The position numbers and the translations under genes are program-made. A stretch of DNA of 64,000 nt from Candidatus Krumholzibacteriota bacterium (GTDB lineage: Bacteria; Krumholzibacteriota; Krumholzibacteriia; Krumholzibacteriales; WJIX01): NCBI GenBank assembly GCA_034520215.1, contig JAXHNR010000001.1, positions 982,560-1,046,559 on the forward strand, given 5' to 3'. The number at the start of each line of letters is the position of its first letter. The first letter of the stretch is position 1. Below, one piece after another: positions 54,839 to 64,000 of this stretch. Below the pieces are notes generated by a model. It was not told the DNA's origin. It saw only the letters and a list, made by a program, of their open reading frames with translations, and made no database searches.

Positions 54839-55642
54839 TTGACAATATTCAGAAGACTTAATACAGTACCTGCTACCGTACGAAGGAGAAGAAGCCGCTC
54901 AATTGATCCTTTCAGGGATAATATGAGTATACTTTTCAGAGATGTTCAGCAGATAAAACCTATCTTTGATTCCGATTTAAAGTTAAAGAGGGTTTTCGAT
55001 ATCATTATTTCTGTTATCGCACTCGTTATATTGTCGCCCCTTTTGGCCATAGCCGCTATTCTTATAAAACTTGAATCAAGGGGGCCTGTTTTCTACAGCC
55101 AGGAGAGAATAGGCTTAAATAGAAGGGCGGTCGATAGAAGAAGAAGAGATGCCGAGATAAAATTCGAAAAACGCTCGAAGAAGGATAGAAGAGCAGAAAA
55201 CTGTTATGGCAAACCTTTTAAAATGTACAAATTAAGAACGATGAGGCAGGACGCGGAAATATCCGGGCCCGCATTAGCGAAGAAGAACGATTCGAGGATT
55301 ACGCGAATCGGGAAAATTCTGCGCAGGACGCGCATTGATGAATTGCCGCAATTTGTAAATGTTCTCCAGGGAGATATGAGTTTAATAGGCCCAAGACCGG
55401 AAAGATCATTTTATATTAAAAGTATACGGAAAGAACTTCCTGAATTTACTTTGAGGTTAAAAACCAAACCTGGAATTACAGGATTAGCGCAAGTCGAGGC
55501 CGGATATGCTAATACAATGGATTTGATGGAGAAAAAACTTTCATATGATCTTCTCTATATAATGAGTCTTTCTTTTCTAACCGAGGCTAAAATTATAATC
55601 AAAACAATCTCGGTAATTCTTACCGGAAAAGGGGCTTATTAA
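54839..55642 (+). CDS. Priming sugar transferase with a basic insertion
   Basis: A 267-residue polyprenyl glycosylphosphotransferase starting at TTG 54839. One hydrophobic segment (residues ~45-68) precedes the catalytic domain: FYSQERIG, then KPFKMYKLRTM, RIDELPQFVNVLQGDMSLIGPRPER and KPGITGLAQV. Between QERIG and FKMYKLRTM lies a ~30-residue basic insert (residues 92-122, including VDRRRRDAE and KKDRRAE), absent from the 13964 enzyme. It should start the exopolysaccharide repeat unit. An intrinsic terminator overlaps its end, so it may be read as a single gene. Confidence 0.88.
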   Translation: MTIFRRLNTVPATVRRRRSRSIDPFRDNMSILFRDVQQIKPIFDSDLKLKRVFDIIISVIALVILSPLLAIAAILIKLESRGPVFYSQERIGLNRRAVDRRRRDAEIKFEKRSKKDRRAENCYGKPFKMYKLRTMRQDAEISGPALAKKNDSRITRIGKILRRTRIDELPQFVNVLQGDMSLIGPRPERSFYIKSIRKELPEFTLRLKTKPGITGLAQVEAGYANTMDLMEKKLSYDLLYIMSLSFLTEAKIIIKTISVILTGKGAY

Positions 55643-55656
55643 TCCCTTTTTTTTTT
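55627..55656 (+). terminator. Intrinsic terminator overlapping the sugar transferase stop
   Basis: AAAAGGG (55627-55633) pairs with CCCTTTT (55644-55650) and continues into a run of Ts to 55656. The stop codon (55640-55642) lies in the loop. Confidence 0.75.
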
Positions 55657-55747
55657 ACAGTTAATATCTTACAATTGAAATTGCCTGAAGTAGTTTAGGC
55701 TGGAAATTCTTATTTCTTTCCGAGCTGACGGAAAGCAGAGGGTTTAT

Positions 55748-57790
55748 ATGTTTTCTAAAAGAAGTTTATTACTCCTCTTTGCTGTTTTCGCAACGATGAT
55801 AGTTGCGGCTCTATTTGCGTCTCATTCGTTTTTAGCGCGGATTATTCTCTTTGGCGGTATCGTGTATGTTTCTGTCATTACCACTGCGGCTTACAGAAAC
55901 CACACCAAAAAAGTCAAAAATATCCAAGATAGGCTTTCCAGTTTGAAGAGTGAAGGGTTATTCGTGGACAGCGGGATAATAGAGGGAAAAGATATATTCT
56001 ATAATACTATACTTGCAATACTTAAGGATCTGGAGAGGACAATATTCAAACTTGTGGAGAAGAATATTCAACTTCTCAGTTTAAAAGAAATTGGAAGAAA
56101 TATTATAAGTTCTCTGGATGAAAAAAAACTTACAGAATCTGTTTTTGATTATCTGATGCATGGGATAGGCTACAAGGAAGTTGCTTTTATCATTGCGCGC
56201 AGAAAGGAAAAAATACTTCAGGGTGTAATTAATATCGAAAAAAACAATAAGATTAAAAAAAGAATCCTCAATTTCGATATTTCAAATCTCGAAGGGGCGA
56301 TTTTTAATTCATTACAAACGGGAAAATCTTTTTTAATTAGGGATACAGAACAGCACCCGCTTGAGAAAATTGGTAAAAAAGATTTATTCCCCGGAAGTAC
56401 AATGTCATCTTATATTTGTGTTCCCATGATGAACTCTAAAGGAAAAACCCCTTGTGGTGATCCTGATAGATGCGTTCTAATGAAAGATGACCGGGAAGAA
56501 AGAAGAATGCCGGATGATCCGTACTTAACAGACAACAGGTGTTTATCCTGCCCTCATCTACCGCTTCTGGGTATGTTAATTGTGTCAGACGGATACAGGG
56601 CTACGCAACTGACGAATATCGATCAAGTTACAGTAGAGACCGTGGGAACTCTGGTGAGTTCAAATATTGAGAATTGGCTTCTTTATCAGGGGTTAAGGCA
56701 GGCTGAAATATTTATGGAAAAAGTCTTTGAGAGTATGAGTCACGGGCTTTTCGTTACAGACCTTGAAGGAAATATTACTTTCGCAAATAGAAGCGCTAAG
56801 GAAATGTCTAAGATGGATACAAATATACTTGAGCAGAAAAGTGTTTTTGATTTGATAATCGATAAGAATATTGGAAAGGAGGAATATTCACTTGGGAATA
56901 TGTTAAGCAGAGAGGGAATAGTCAGTTTTCATGAAGGGTATTTGAAAAGATCTGACGGATATCACATTCCTATAAGAATGACTACATCGCAATTTCTTGG
57001 GGAAAAGGATGAAGTTCAGGGGGCTATAGTACTTTTTGTTGACCGGAGTGACATCAAAAAAATGGAAGAAGAAATTCGTCACCTTGATCGACTCGCTGTT
57101 CTCGGCAGATTTACTTCCGCGATCGCCCATGAAATCCGGAATCCATTAGCCGGTATAGGGGCTGGTGTTCAGTACCTCAAGAGAAGCGGCAGATATCCCC
57201 GGAAGGAGGATAAAAGTATAGATTCAATTCTCAGTGAAGTGGAAAGGTTAAACAGAATTATAACGGACCTCTTTAAAGTTGTTAAACCAAGTGATATTCT
57301 TTATCAGAAGGCTGATATTTCTGAATTGATTGATAAGAGCTACAATTCAATAAAGGATCTATTTCTGGAAAAGGGTGTTGAATTTAATAAACAGATAGAT
57401 GATAATGTTGAACCTGTGGAAGTTGATCCCGATCAGATAATACAGGTGTTAATTAACCTTTTTAAGAACGCCGCGGAAGCAACTGAAGAAAACGGACGAG
57501 TTGAAGTGAAAGCAAAGAGTTACAATGAGAAAATTACGGACCATAATATCAGGGAAAAGAAGAAAATATTGAAAGTCGAAATTGCCGATAATGGAAAAGG
57601 AATTGACAAAGAAAGTTTGGGGAAAATATTTGAACCATTTTTCTCCAAGAACAAAAATGGGACGGGGCTCGGACTGTATATAACTCATAGCATAATACAT
57701 CGTCATCACGGCAATATCGATGTTTTGTCCAAAGAACATAAAGGAACGACTTTCAAAATAACTTTACCTTTAGATAAATACGGAAGGTGA
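55748..57790 (+). CDS. NtrB-type membrane sensor histidine kinase with GAF and PAS domains
   Basis: A 680-residue kinase: two hydrophobic segments at residues 7-48, a GAF-like domain (~110-310), a PAS domain (~325-435), HisKA with IAHEIRNPLAGI (His461) and an HATPase domain with NLFKNAAEA, DNGKGIDKE and GTGLGLYI. The GAF region carries a cysteine-rich insert, Cys224, then C-x5-C (236, 242) and C-x2-C (265, 268), a possible metal or Fe-S site. It is paired with the following NtrC-type regulator, 7 bases downstream. The signal is unknown; redox or metal sensing is an inference. Confidence 0.92.
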   Translation: MFSKRSLLLLFAVFATMIVAALFASHSFLARIILFGGIVYVSVITTAAYRNHTKKVKNIQDRLSSLKSEGLFVDSGIIEGKDIFYNTILAILKDLERTIFKLVEKNIQLLSLKEIGRNIISSLDEKKLTESVFDYLMHGIGYKEVAFIIARRKEKILQGVINIEKNNKIKKRILNFDISNLEGAIFNSLQTGKSFLIRDTEQHPLEKIGKKDLFPGSTMSSYICVPMMNSKGKTPCGDPDRCVLMKDDREERRMPDDPYLTDNRCLSCPHLPLLGMLIVSDGYRATQLTNIDQVTVETVGTLVSSNIENWLLYQGLRQAEIFMEKVFESMSHGLFVTDLEGNITFANRSAKEMSKMDTNILEQKSVFDLIIDKNIGKEEYSLGNMLSREGIVSFHEGYLKRSDGYHIPIRMTTSQFLGEKDEVQGAIVLFVDRSDIKKMEEEIRHLDRLAVLGRFTSAIAHEIRNPLAGIGAGVQYLKRSGRYPRKEDKSIDSILSEVERLNRIITDLFKVVKPSDILYQKADISELIDKSYNSIKDLFLEKGVEFNKQIDDNVEPVEVDPDQIIQVLINLFKNAAEATEENGRVEVKAKSYNEKITDHNIREKKKILKVEIADNGKGIDKESLGKIFEPFFSKNKNGTGLGLYITHSIIHRHHGNIDVLSKEHKGTTFKITLPLDKYGR

Positions 57791-57797
57791 TAGAAAA

Positions 57798-59222
57798 GTG
57801 AAACCGGTTGTCCTTCTAGTTGACGATGAAAATACCATAAGGATGTTTTTGGAAAAAACCCTTAAAGATGACGGATATGAAACTTTCTCAGCGGCAAATG
57901 GCACTGATGCTTTACAGATTGTTGAGAAAGAGCTTCCTGATCTGGTTATTCTTGACCTCAAGCTTCCCGATATTAATGGTATGGAAGTGTTGGAAAAAAT
58001 AAAGAAAAATTATCCGGAGATTACCATTATTATGCTTACAGCTTTTGGTGATATTAAAACCGCGGTTTCCGCAATGAGGAGAGGGGCATTTGATTTCATA
58101 ACTAAACCCGTGAATCTGGAACAGTTGCTTTTCGTTGTTGAAAAGGGGCTTAATTCTCAAAGAATAAACCGGGAACTTATAAATCTCAGAAGACGTGTTG
58201 ACCTGGATTTTGGCAAAAACTATGTGCCAAGCGCAAGTGAAAGAATGAACAAGATCTATAAGACAGTAAAAACAGTAGCAGGCAGCGGAACAACAACTGT
58301 GCTGATTCAGGGCGAGAGTGGAACAGGAAAAGAAATAATCGCCAATATGATTCATAATTTCAGCAAAAGAAGGGATAAGGCGTTTATGGAAGTAAACTGC
58401 GCGTCCCTTCCCGAAGAATTACTCGAAAGCGAACTCTTCGGACATGAAAGGGGGGCGTTTACTGACGCACATGAAAGAAAAAGGGGTTTACTGGAGTTAA
58501 CAAATAACGGCACACTTTTTCTGGATGAAATAGGTGAAATGAGTAAAACGATTCAGGTTAAGTTTCTAAGAGTATTGGAAAAAATGACATTCAGAAGAGT
58601 AGGGGGGACAAAAGATCTGAGTGTTGATGTACGGATTATTTCGGCTACAAACAGAGACCTTGAAGAAGCCGTAGAGAAAAATGAGTTTAGGAAAGACCTT
58701 TACTACAGGTTAAAGGTGGTTCCAATAAATATTCCTCCCTTACGTGAAAGAAAAGAAGATTTGTACAATTTTATAAAGCACTTTTTAAATAGATTTAACA
58801 AGCAGTTTAACAAAAATTTCAAGGAAATCACAGATGAAGCCTTTGAAGCAATACTTCAATATAAATGGCCGGGTAATATTAGAGAGCTTAAAAATGCCGT
58901 AGAAAGGATCGTGCTGCTGGAAGATGACGAGGTTCTAAGAATTGAACACCTTCCGAGTAATATAACAGAAAATATTGTTAAGATCGAAGGTAAAAATAAA
59001 ATTCTGCATAAGATAGAAACCGCTCTGAGTAAACCTTTCACCGAAGAAGGTGTTCCATTTGAAGAGTTGATCAAATCATTAGAAAGGGACTTGATCAGTA
59101 AAGCTATGGAAGAAGCAGATGATAATCAGTCTAGAGCGTCAAAGTTGCTTCGTTTAAACCGTGATAAGTTACGTTATAGATTGAAGAATCTGGATTTTAG
59201 TCAATATAATGATAGAGTGTAG
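57798..59222 (+). CDS. NtrC-family sigma-54 activator (response regulator)
   Basis: A 474-residue regulator. Receiver domain with acidic pocket VDDE and phosphoacceptor Asp53 (LVILDLKLPD), Thr81, Lys103. AAA+ domain with Walker A GESGTGKE (172-179), the sigma-54 loop as GAFTDA (219-224; GAFTGA is more usual) and Walker B LFLDEIGE (240). A Fis-type helix-turn-helix closes the protein (NQSRASKLLRLNRDKLRYRL). It should activate sigma-54 promoters; one clear candidate lies upstream of the diguanylate cyclase at 46413. Confidence 0.95.
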   Translation: MKPVVLLVDDENTIRMFLEKTLKDDGYETFSAANGTDALQIVEKELPDLVILDLKLPDINGMEVLEKIKKNYPEITIIMLTAFGDIKTAVSAMRRGAFDFITKPVNLEQLLFVVEKGLNSQRINRELINLRRRVDLDFGKNYVPSASERMNKIYKTVKTVAGSGTTTVLIQGESGTGKEIIANMIHNFSKRRDKAFMEVNCASLPEELLESELFGHERGAFTDAHERKRGLLELTNNGTLFLDEIGEMSKTIQVKFLRVLEKMTFRRVGGTKDLSVDVRIISATNRDLEEAVEKNEFRKDLYYRLKVVPINIPPLRERKEDLYNFIKHFLNRFNKQFNKNFKEITDEAFEAILQYKWPGNIRELKNAVERIVLLEDDEVLRIEHLPSNITENIVKIEGKNKILHKIETALSKPFTEEGVPFEELIKSLERDLISKAMEEADDNQSRASKLLRLNRDKLRYRLKNLDFSQYNDRV

Positions 59223-59229
59223 GACGGCA

Positions 59230-59754
59230 ATGGTAAAATTAAGATCGATAACAATAGCATCAGCTATTATCGCCGCCGTTTTGTCATCCTGCGGATATTA
59301 TAGTACTACCAGTAGAACAGCAGGCGATATCAAGTATATTAGTGTTCCATATTTTAATAATGAAACACCTGAACCTAATATTGAAATAGAAATAACACAG
59401 AGAATTATTGACGGACTAATCAAAGATAATACACTGAAGGTAGTTTCTGACGAAGACTCGGATGCTATTCTGGAGGGCAAGATCGTTGAATACAGGAATG
59501 ATCCCTTTACTTTTTCCAAAAACTCAGCGGAAAACATTCAGGCTGAACAATACAGATTAATAATAGGATTAAGGATTTCTTTGTTTAATCAGAAGAAAAA
59601 CGAATATGTGTGGGAAAACAAAATAATTAAATCGCATGGAGATTATTATCTTGAATCCAGCGGAACTGTGGAACAGAATTACGAAAAAGCCTTAGAAAAT
59701 ATCTATACTGATTTAGTAAACGGAATACTATCAAATACAGTTCAGGATTGGTGA
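59230..59754 (+). CDS. lptE: LptE-like LPS-assembly lipoprotein
   Basis: ATG 59230 has AGGACGG upstream and gives a short signal sequence ending LSSC, a good lipobox; the frame starts seven codons earlier over the previous gene. The 174-residue protein continues with ISVPYFNNETPEPNIEIEIT and DAILEGKIVEY, as in LptE/RlpB family proteins that plug the LptD translocon. It precedes holA, as in many Gram-negative genomes, where leuS-lptE-holA is the usual order. Confidence 0.8.
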   Translation: MVKLRSITIASAIIAAVLSSCGYYSTTSRTAGDIKYISVPYFNNETPEPNIEIEITQRIIDGLIKDNTLKVVSDEDSDAILEGKIVEYRNDPFTFSKNSAENIQAEQYRLIIGLRISLFNQKKNEYVWENKIIKSHGDYYLESSGTVEQNYEKALENIYTDLVNGILSNTVQDW

Positions 59755-59756
59755 TA

Positions 59757-60800
59757 ATGGCTTCAATTCTCAGTAGATATAAGAAAATCTTCTCAAGTAT
59801 AGACAAAAAAAAGAAATCTAATGTCTATCTACTAAAGGGAAGAGAGAAATTCATTATGGAACAATTTGAAAAAAAGATTGCATCTTCAGTCCTCGGCGGT
59901 GATGTTAAGAACGCGTTTAATTTAAGTGTTACATATGGACGCGATGTTGACATCGAAGAATTTATATCAGCAGCTAATTCCTTTCCTTTTATGGCGGGAA
60001 AAAAGGTTCTCGTTCTTAGAGAATTGGAAAACTTGCGCGGAAGCTGCAAAAAACTAACTGAATACTGCGGGGATCCTGTTGAAAGTAGCATTGTTGTCAT
60101 TATATATAATACACATGATCAAACGGGAAGAAGAATTAAACCTCCCCGAGGTTTTCAGGAACTTGAAAAAACAGTTGAAAAGAACGGAACCGTTCTTGAA
60201 TTCAGAAAGCTCTACGAAGGGGATCTGAGGCGCTGGATTATTCAGAAAGCCGGAAATATGGGGGTCAAAATAAGCCCGGAAGCGAGTAAAACTCTTGTTG
60301 AAAGAATAGGGGGAAATATTTATGATCTTAAAAATGAACTTGATAAACTTGCTATTGTCTATGAGGACAGAAAAGTCGACATAGAAGACCTTAGGCAAGT
60401 TATTGGTAATTACAGATTTAACGGGATATATGATTTAATAGACACACTCGAGCCGCAAAGAGAATCTGAAACACTTGAAATATTATTTAAGATTATTAAT
60501 TCTGGCACTGAGAGACCTTCCGTGATAGTATATAATCTGATTAGAAACTTTATCACCCTGTTGAAGATAAAATATGGTTACAAATCCGGCGGCTATTGGT
60601 ATGCTAAAAGAAGAAAACAGGCAAATTCCTTTACTAAAAAGGAAATACTTTTATGGCTCGAGAATTTGCGTGTGGCGGATTTGAAAATTAAAAGAAGCTC
60701 TCTACCTCAAAGCCTAATAATTATAAGCTGTTTTTTACATTCGTTTGAGAATGAATTATATGAAGCGGATAATAGTTTAGAGAGATTACGTGTTAGCTAG
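59757..60800 (+). CDS. holA: DNA polymerase III delta subunit
   Basis: A 347-residue clamp-loader subunit starting at ATG 59757, two bases after the lptE stop; an upstream GTG is possible. The N-terminal VYLLKGREKFIMEQFEKKI and VLVLRELENLRG are domain I features, the middle GNIYDLKNELDKLAI near residue 190 and the IGNYRFNGIYDLIDTL region match HolA. The protein is of usual length and opens the beta clamp. It comes before a thioredoxin-like gene. Confidence 0.88.
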   Translation: MASILSRYKKIFSSIDKKKKSNVYLLKGREKFIMEQFEKKIASSVLGGDVKNAFNLSVTYGRDVDIEEFISAANSFPFMAGKKVLVLRELENLRGSCKKLTEYCGDPVESSIVVIIYNTHDQTGRRIKPPRGFQELEKTVEKNGTVLEFRKLYEGDLRRWIIQKAGNMGVKISPEASKTLVERIGGNIYDLKNELDKLAIVYEDRKVDIEDLRQVIGNYRFNGIYDLIDTLEPQRESETLEILFKIINSGTERPSVIVYNLIRNFITLLKIKYGYKSGGYWYAKRRKQANSFTKKEILLWLENLRVADLKIKRSSLPQSLIIISCFLHSFENELYEADNSLERLRVS

Positions 60801-60843
60801 GACATGAATTATTTTATAGACGGAAGAAGGGAAAAATAAATAA

Positions 60844-61179
60844 ATGAGTGGTAAAATCAAAGAAATTGTGGACGGCAACTTTAATAGTGTAATCAAAGAA
60901 TCAAGACAACCGGTTGTAGTGGATTTCTGGGCGCCATGGTGTGTCCCGTGCAAACAGATTGAAAAGATAATAGAAGAAATGGTGGAAAAATACGAAGGCG
61001 CAATATCGTTCTGTAAAATTAATGTAAGTGATAATAATGAAACGACCAAGAAATATGAAGTAAGAAATATACCCCTTTTACTGTTTTTCGAAAATGGGAA
61101 ATTGATAGACAGGATAACGGGCTCAATATCGAAGGAACTTATTGAGGAAAAATTGAGAAAACTTGTCAAATTGGTTTAA
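60844..61179 (+). CDS. Thioredoxin-like protein with CVPC active site
   Basis: A 111-residue thioredoxin fold. VVVDFWAPWCVPCKQIE near residue 24 gives a C33-V-P-C36 active site; classical thioredoxin has C-G-P-C. The cis-proline loop RNIPLLLFFENGK near 74 is conserved. Length and start are normal. The Val is likely to change redox potential or partner choice. No signal sequence, so it should be cytosolic. It stands between holA and leuS. Confidence 0.88.
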   Translation: MSGKIKEIVDGNFNSVIKESRQPVVVDFWAPWCVPCKQIEKIIEEMVEKYEGAISFCKINVSDNNETTKKYEVRNIPLLLFFENGKLIDRITGSISKELIEEKLRKLVKLV

Positions 61180-61363
61180 AAAATATTTTATCATATCTTA
61201 CGTTGTTGAAAACCCGTCAGCATTTTATTTATATTGATAATACAAATTCTAATTGGATCAATAAGATACTAAAAGATACCCGATGAATATTATAAGTTTA
61301 GGGTGAGGGTAAAGCGGAGATCATGTGCTGGTTTGAGTTATACTAAAACAAGGAAGTGAGGCA

Positions 61364-63877
61364 TTGAAGGATACATTTGATTTCAAAGAAGTAGAACAAA
61401 AGTGGCAAAAGCGCTGGGATAAGGTTTTTAATTGTGATTTGGAATTACGGGGTAATGAATACTACTGTCTGATGATGTTCCCGTATCCTTCCGGGAACCT
61501 TCATGTTGGTCATGGAAGAAATTACATTATAGGAGATGCTCTCGCCAGAATAAAAATGATGGAAGGATTCAATGTACTTGCTCCAATGGGATGGGATTCA
61601 TTTGGACTGCCGGCGGAGAATGCCGCCATAAAAAACAAGATAAACCCCTCCGAATGGACAAATAAGAACATTAAAGAGATGAAGAATCAATTCCGTCGGT
61701 GGGGGGTTATTTATGACTGGTCTAAAGAATTAGCATCATGTGATCCTGCATATTACAAGTGGACGCAATGGTTATTTGTTCAATTATATAAATCAGGATT
61801 AGCATACCGGAAAGAAGCGTCTGTCAACTGGTGTCCATCTTGCAAAACCGTACTAGCAAATGAACAGGTTGTTAACGGTGAATGTGAAAGATGCGGTTCT
61901 TCTGTTAAATCAAGGAATTTAAAACAGTGGTTCTTTAAAATAACCGAATATGCCGATAAGCTGCTTGATGATCTTTCAAATCTCGATAACTGGCCTAAGC
62001 GGGTTCGCACAATGCAGAAGAACTGGATCGGTAAGAGTGAGGGTATTGAGATCAGTTTCAAGCTTGATAAATCAGATAAAATCCTCCCTTGTTTTACTAC
62101 GAGAGTTGACACGATCTTCGGCGTAACTTTTATAGTTATGGCTGCCGATCATCCTATGGCGGAAAAACTACTTGAAATTGGCGGAAGAGAAGAAGGTATT
62201 GAATATATAAACCGTATTAAGAAATTGAAGATGCAGGACAGAGCTGAAAGTGGGAGGGAAGGGTTTTTTACAGGCTGTTACGCAATAAATCCAGCTACAT
62301 CAGAAAAGGTCCCCATTTATCTTGCCGGTTATGTTCTTATGGATTATGGCACAGGGGTTGTGATGGGCGTACCGGCGCATGATCAGAGGGATTTTGAATT
62401 CGCGCGTGATGCTAAACTCAATATACCAGTTGTTCAAGTGATCAAACCTGATGACTCTGATCTTGAAGAATTAATGGAAGCTTATATCGGCAACGGGTCG
62501 CTGGTAAATTCAGATAAATATGACGGGCTTTCAAATTTAGAGGCAATGGAAGTAATTACTGATTCTCTGGAAAAGCAAGGTCTCGCGAAAAGAACTACCC
62601 ATTACAGACTGAGAGACTGGCTTATTTCGAGACAGAGATACTGGGGAGCTCCGATTCCAATAGTGTATTGTGGCAAATGCGGAGTTAATCCAGTACCTGA
62701 AGATGAACTTCCAGTCTATCTGCCCGATAATGTTGATTTTACCCCGAGGGGAGACGGAAAAAGCCCATTATCTACTTCTGAAATATTTGTTAACACAAAG
62801 TGTCCCGTGTGTGGAGGTCCCGCGAAAAGGGATACCGACACAATGGACACGTTCGTTGATTCCAGTTGGTATTTTTTGAGATATTTATCGCCAAATGATT
62901 CAAGTAGACCCTTTAACAGAAAAATTGCAGACAGGTGGTTGCCCGTCGATCAATATATAGGCGGAGTTGAACACGCTATATTGCATCTTTTGTATTCACG
63001 ATTCATCGTAAAGTTCCTCTACGATAAAGGCTTTGTTGGTTTTGAAGAACCTTTCAAAAACCTGTTTACGCAGGGGATGATAACAAGAAACGGCTCTAAG
63101 ATGTCTAAGAGCGCCGGTAATGTAATTAGTCCAAACGAACTTATTGATAAATACGGCGCGGACACTGTCAGGATATACACTCTATTTATCGGTCCTCCGG
63201 AGAAGGATGCGGAATGGAATCAGCGCGCGGTTGAAGGCGCATGGCGGTTTGTAAATAGAGTATGGCGCATATATTCTAATAATGAAGACATTTTTAAAGG
63301 TTTTGCTGCGTCTGAACATAAGAAAACGGATACTCTTGATCCGAAATCTATGCAGGACTCTCAGCTTGAACTTTACAGAAAAGTTCAGCAAACAATATCC
63401 AAAGTAAAAAGAGACGTTTTAAGCGGCAGTTTTCATTTCAACACCGCGATAAGCGCTCTGATGGAGCTCACAAATGAAATTTATAATTTTATCGATACCG
63501 ATTCGGGATTATCTTCGAGTGATGAGTATTCCGTGAATTTGTTCAGGTATTCTTACCACAATCTTTTGATACTTCTTGCTCCGATTGCTCCTCATCTATG
63601 CGAGGAATTGAGAGAACTTTGCGGATATGGATCCACTGTTTTTAAGGAAAAATTACCCGTTGAAGACGAGCGTTACATGGAAGAAGATACTTTTACACTT
63701 ATAATACAGGTTAACGGTAAGGTAAGAGCGAGAATTGACGTCGATTCAGAAAGCGATGAGGAAAAATTAAAAGAGATAGCGCTTGAGAATGAAAGAATTA
63801 AAAAGTACACGAATTCTGGTAAAGTAAAGAAGATTATAGTGGTTCCCAATAAGTTAGTAAATATAGTAGTATCATAA
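61364..63877 (+). CDS. leuS: Leucyl-tRNA synthetase
   Basis: An 837-residue class I synthetase from a TTG start (61364) with AGGAAGTGAGG upstream. [19 protein letters not shown] near residue 43 holds the HIGH-type motif HVGH, a zinc-type finger CPSC ... CERC is near 158, the CP1 editing domain spans ~225-420, and [12 protein letters not shown] near 576 is the KMSKS loop. The anticodon domain and a C-terminal domain end the protein. Complete. Confidence 0.97.
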   Translation: MKDTFDFKEVEQKWQKRWDKVFNCDLELRGNEYYCLMMFPYPSGNLHVGHGRNYIIGDALARIKMMEGFNVLAPMGWDSFGLPAENAAIKNKINPSEWTNKNIKEMKNQFRRWGVIYDWSKELASCDPAYYKWTQWLFVQLYKSGLAYRKEASVNWCPSCKTVLANEQVVNGECERCGSSVKSRNLKQWFFKITEYADKLLDDLSNLDNWPKRVRTMQKNWIGKSEGIEISFKLDKSDKILPCFTTRVDTIFGVTFIVMAADHPMAEKLLEIGGREEGIEYINRIKKLKMQDRAESGREGFFTGCYAINPATSEKVPIYLAGYVLMDYGTGVVMGVPAHDQRDFEFARDAKLNIPVVQVIKPDDSDLEELMEAYIGNGSLVNSDKYDGLSNLEAMEVITDSLEKQGLAKRTTHYRLRDWLISRQRYWGAPIPIVYCGKCGVNPVPEDELPVYLPDNVDFTPRGDGKSPLSTSEIFVNTKCPVCGGPAKRDTDTMDTFVDSSWYFLRYLSPNDSSRPFNRKIADRWLPVDQYIGGVEHAILHLLYSRFIVKFLYDKGFVGFEEPFKNLFTQGMITRNGSKMSKSAGNVISPNELIDKYGADTVRIYTLFIGPPEKDAEWNQRAVEGAWRFVNRVWRIYSNNEDIFKGFAASEHKKTDTLDPKSMQDSQLELYRKVQQTISKVKRDVLSGSFHFNTAISALMELTNEIYNFIDTDSGLSSSDEYSVNLFRYSYHNLLILLAPIAPHLCEELRELCGYGSTVFKEKLPVEDERYMEEDTFTLIIQVNGKVRARIDVDSESDEEKLKEIALENERIKKYTNSGKVKKIIVVPNKLVNIVVS

Positions 63878-64000
63878 ATATACAATAATAACCTAAGAAC
63901 ACTTATAAAGCTATTAGCAATATAGTATATTTATATTGGTTAACATAATATATATTATACGACATTATGGAATCATAATCACATCAGCTGAAAGTACTTT

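Noticed and set aside
58219-58224. GAFTDA in place of GAFTGA as a sign of a sigma-54-inactive regulator (motif at protein residues 219-224)
   Set aside because: Walker A, Walker B and the rest of the AAA+ domain are intact, and GAFTDA variants occur in working activators, so loss of function is not supported.
63878-64000. AT-rich tail after leuS
   Set aside because: No frame, hairpin with U-tract, or promoter that I can support in these 123 bases.

Overview
The window comes from a Gram-negative bacterium with an AT-rich genome (roughly 40% G+C by eye). An outer membrane is implied by an LptE-like lipoprotein, a Wza-type export protein and a SPOR-domain protein. I see no rRNA, no phage genes, no intact insertion sequence and no CRISPR array. 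The housekeeping order (thrS-infC-rpmI-rplT-pheS-pheT-zapB-zapA-6S-rny-ymdB-folD-xseA-xseB-ispA-dxs-nadK-recN) together with sigma-54 enhancer-binding machinery would fit a deltaproteobacterium-like or FCB-group candidate phylum. I cannot assign a phylum from the sequence alone.

Region 1 (1-20 kb) is surface glycan and trehalose metabolism. It opens with the end of a family-2 glycosyltransferase, a small four-helix flippase-like protein and a large polytopic protein, which look like a polyprenyl-phosphate-sugar decoration set, followed by two GT4 glycosyltransferases. A four-gene operon on the minus strand encodes a duplicated-domain protein (probably DUF5752), a TreT-like trehalose synthase, OtsB and OtsA, so two trehalose routes sit in one transcript. 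Next come RmlA-like, RmlD and RmlC proteins (no RmlB here), then a plus-strand operon with an aminotransferase, a priming sugar transferase, a Gfo/Idh dehydrogenase, a hexapeptide acetyltransferase and two GT4 enzymes. Three of these match the WbpE/WbpB/WbpD steps toward a diacetamido-uronic acid nucleotide sugar.

Region 2 (19-27 kb) holds galT, glgA, three tRNAs (Gly, Cys, Leu), the tRNA CCA-adding enzyme, a small cysteine-containing protein, dnaK and tRNA-Val. Several unexplained inverted repeats lie between these genes.

Region 3 (27-46 kb) is a dense core operon series covering translation (thrS, infC with an AUU start, L35, L20, pheST), cell division (zapB-like, zapA), a 6S RNA candidate, RNA turnover (rny, ymdB), folate (folD), repair (xseAB, recN), isoprenoids (ispA, dxs) and nadK. 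It ends with a tRNA-Arg that overlaps the 3' end of recN.

Region 4 (46-59 kb) is a second exopolysaccharide locus that looks regulated: a GAF-GGDEF diguanylate cyclase behind a near-perfect sigma-54 promoter, a sugar epimerase, Wza-, Wzz- and tyrosine-kinase-type export proteins, an unknown protein with a duplicated domain, an FN3 lipoprotein, a 770-base intergenic region with a MITE-like inverted-repeat element and a strong sigma-70 promoter with a long leader, a priming sugar transferase, and an NtrB/NtrC-type two-component pair. Region 5 (59-64 kb) returns to core genes: lptE, holA, a thioredoxin-like protein with a CVPC active site, and leuS.
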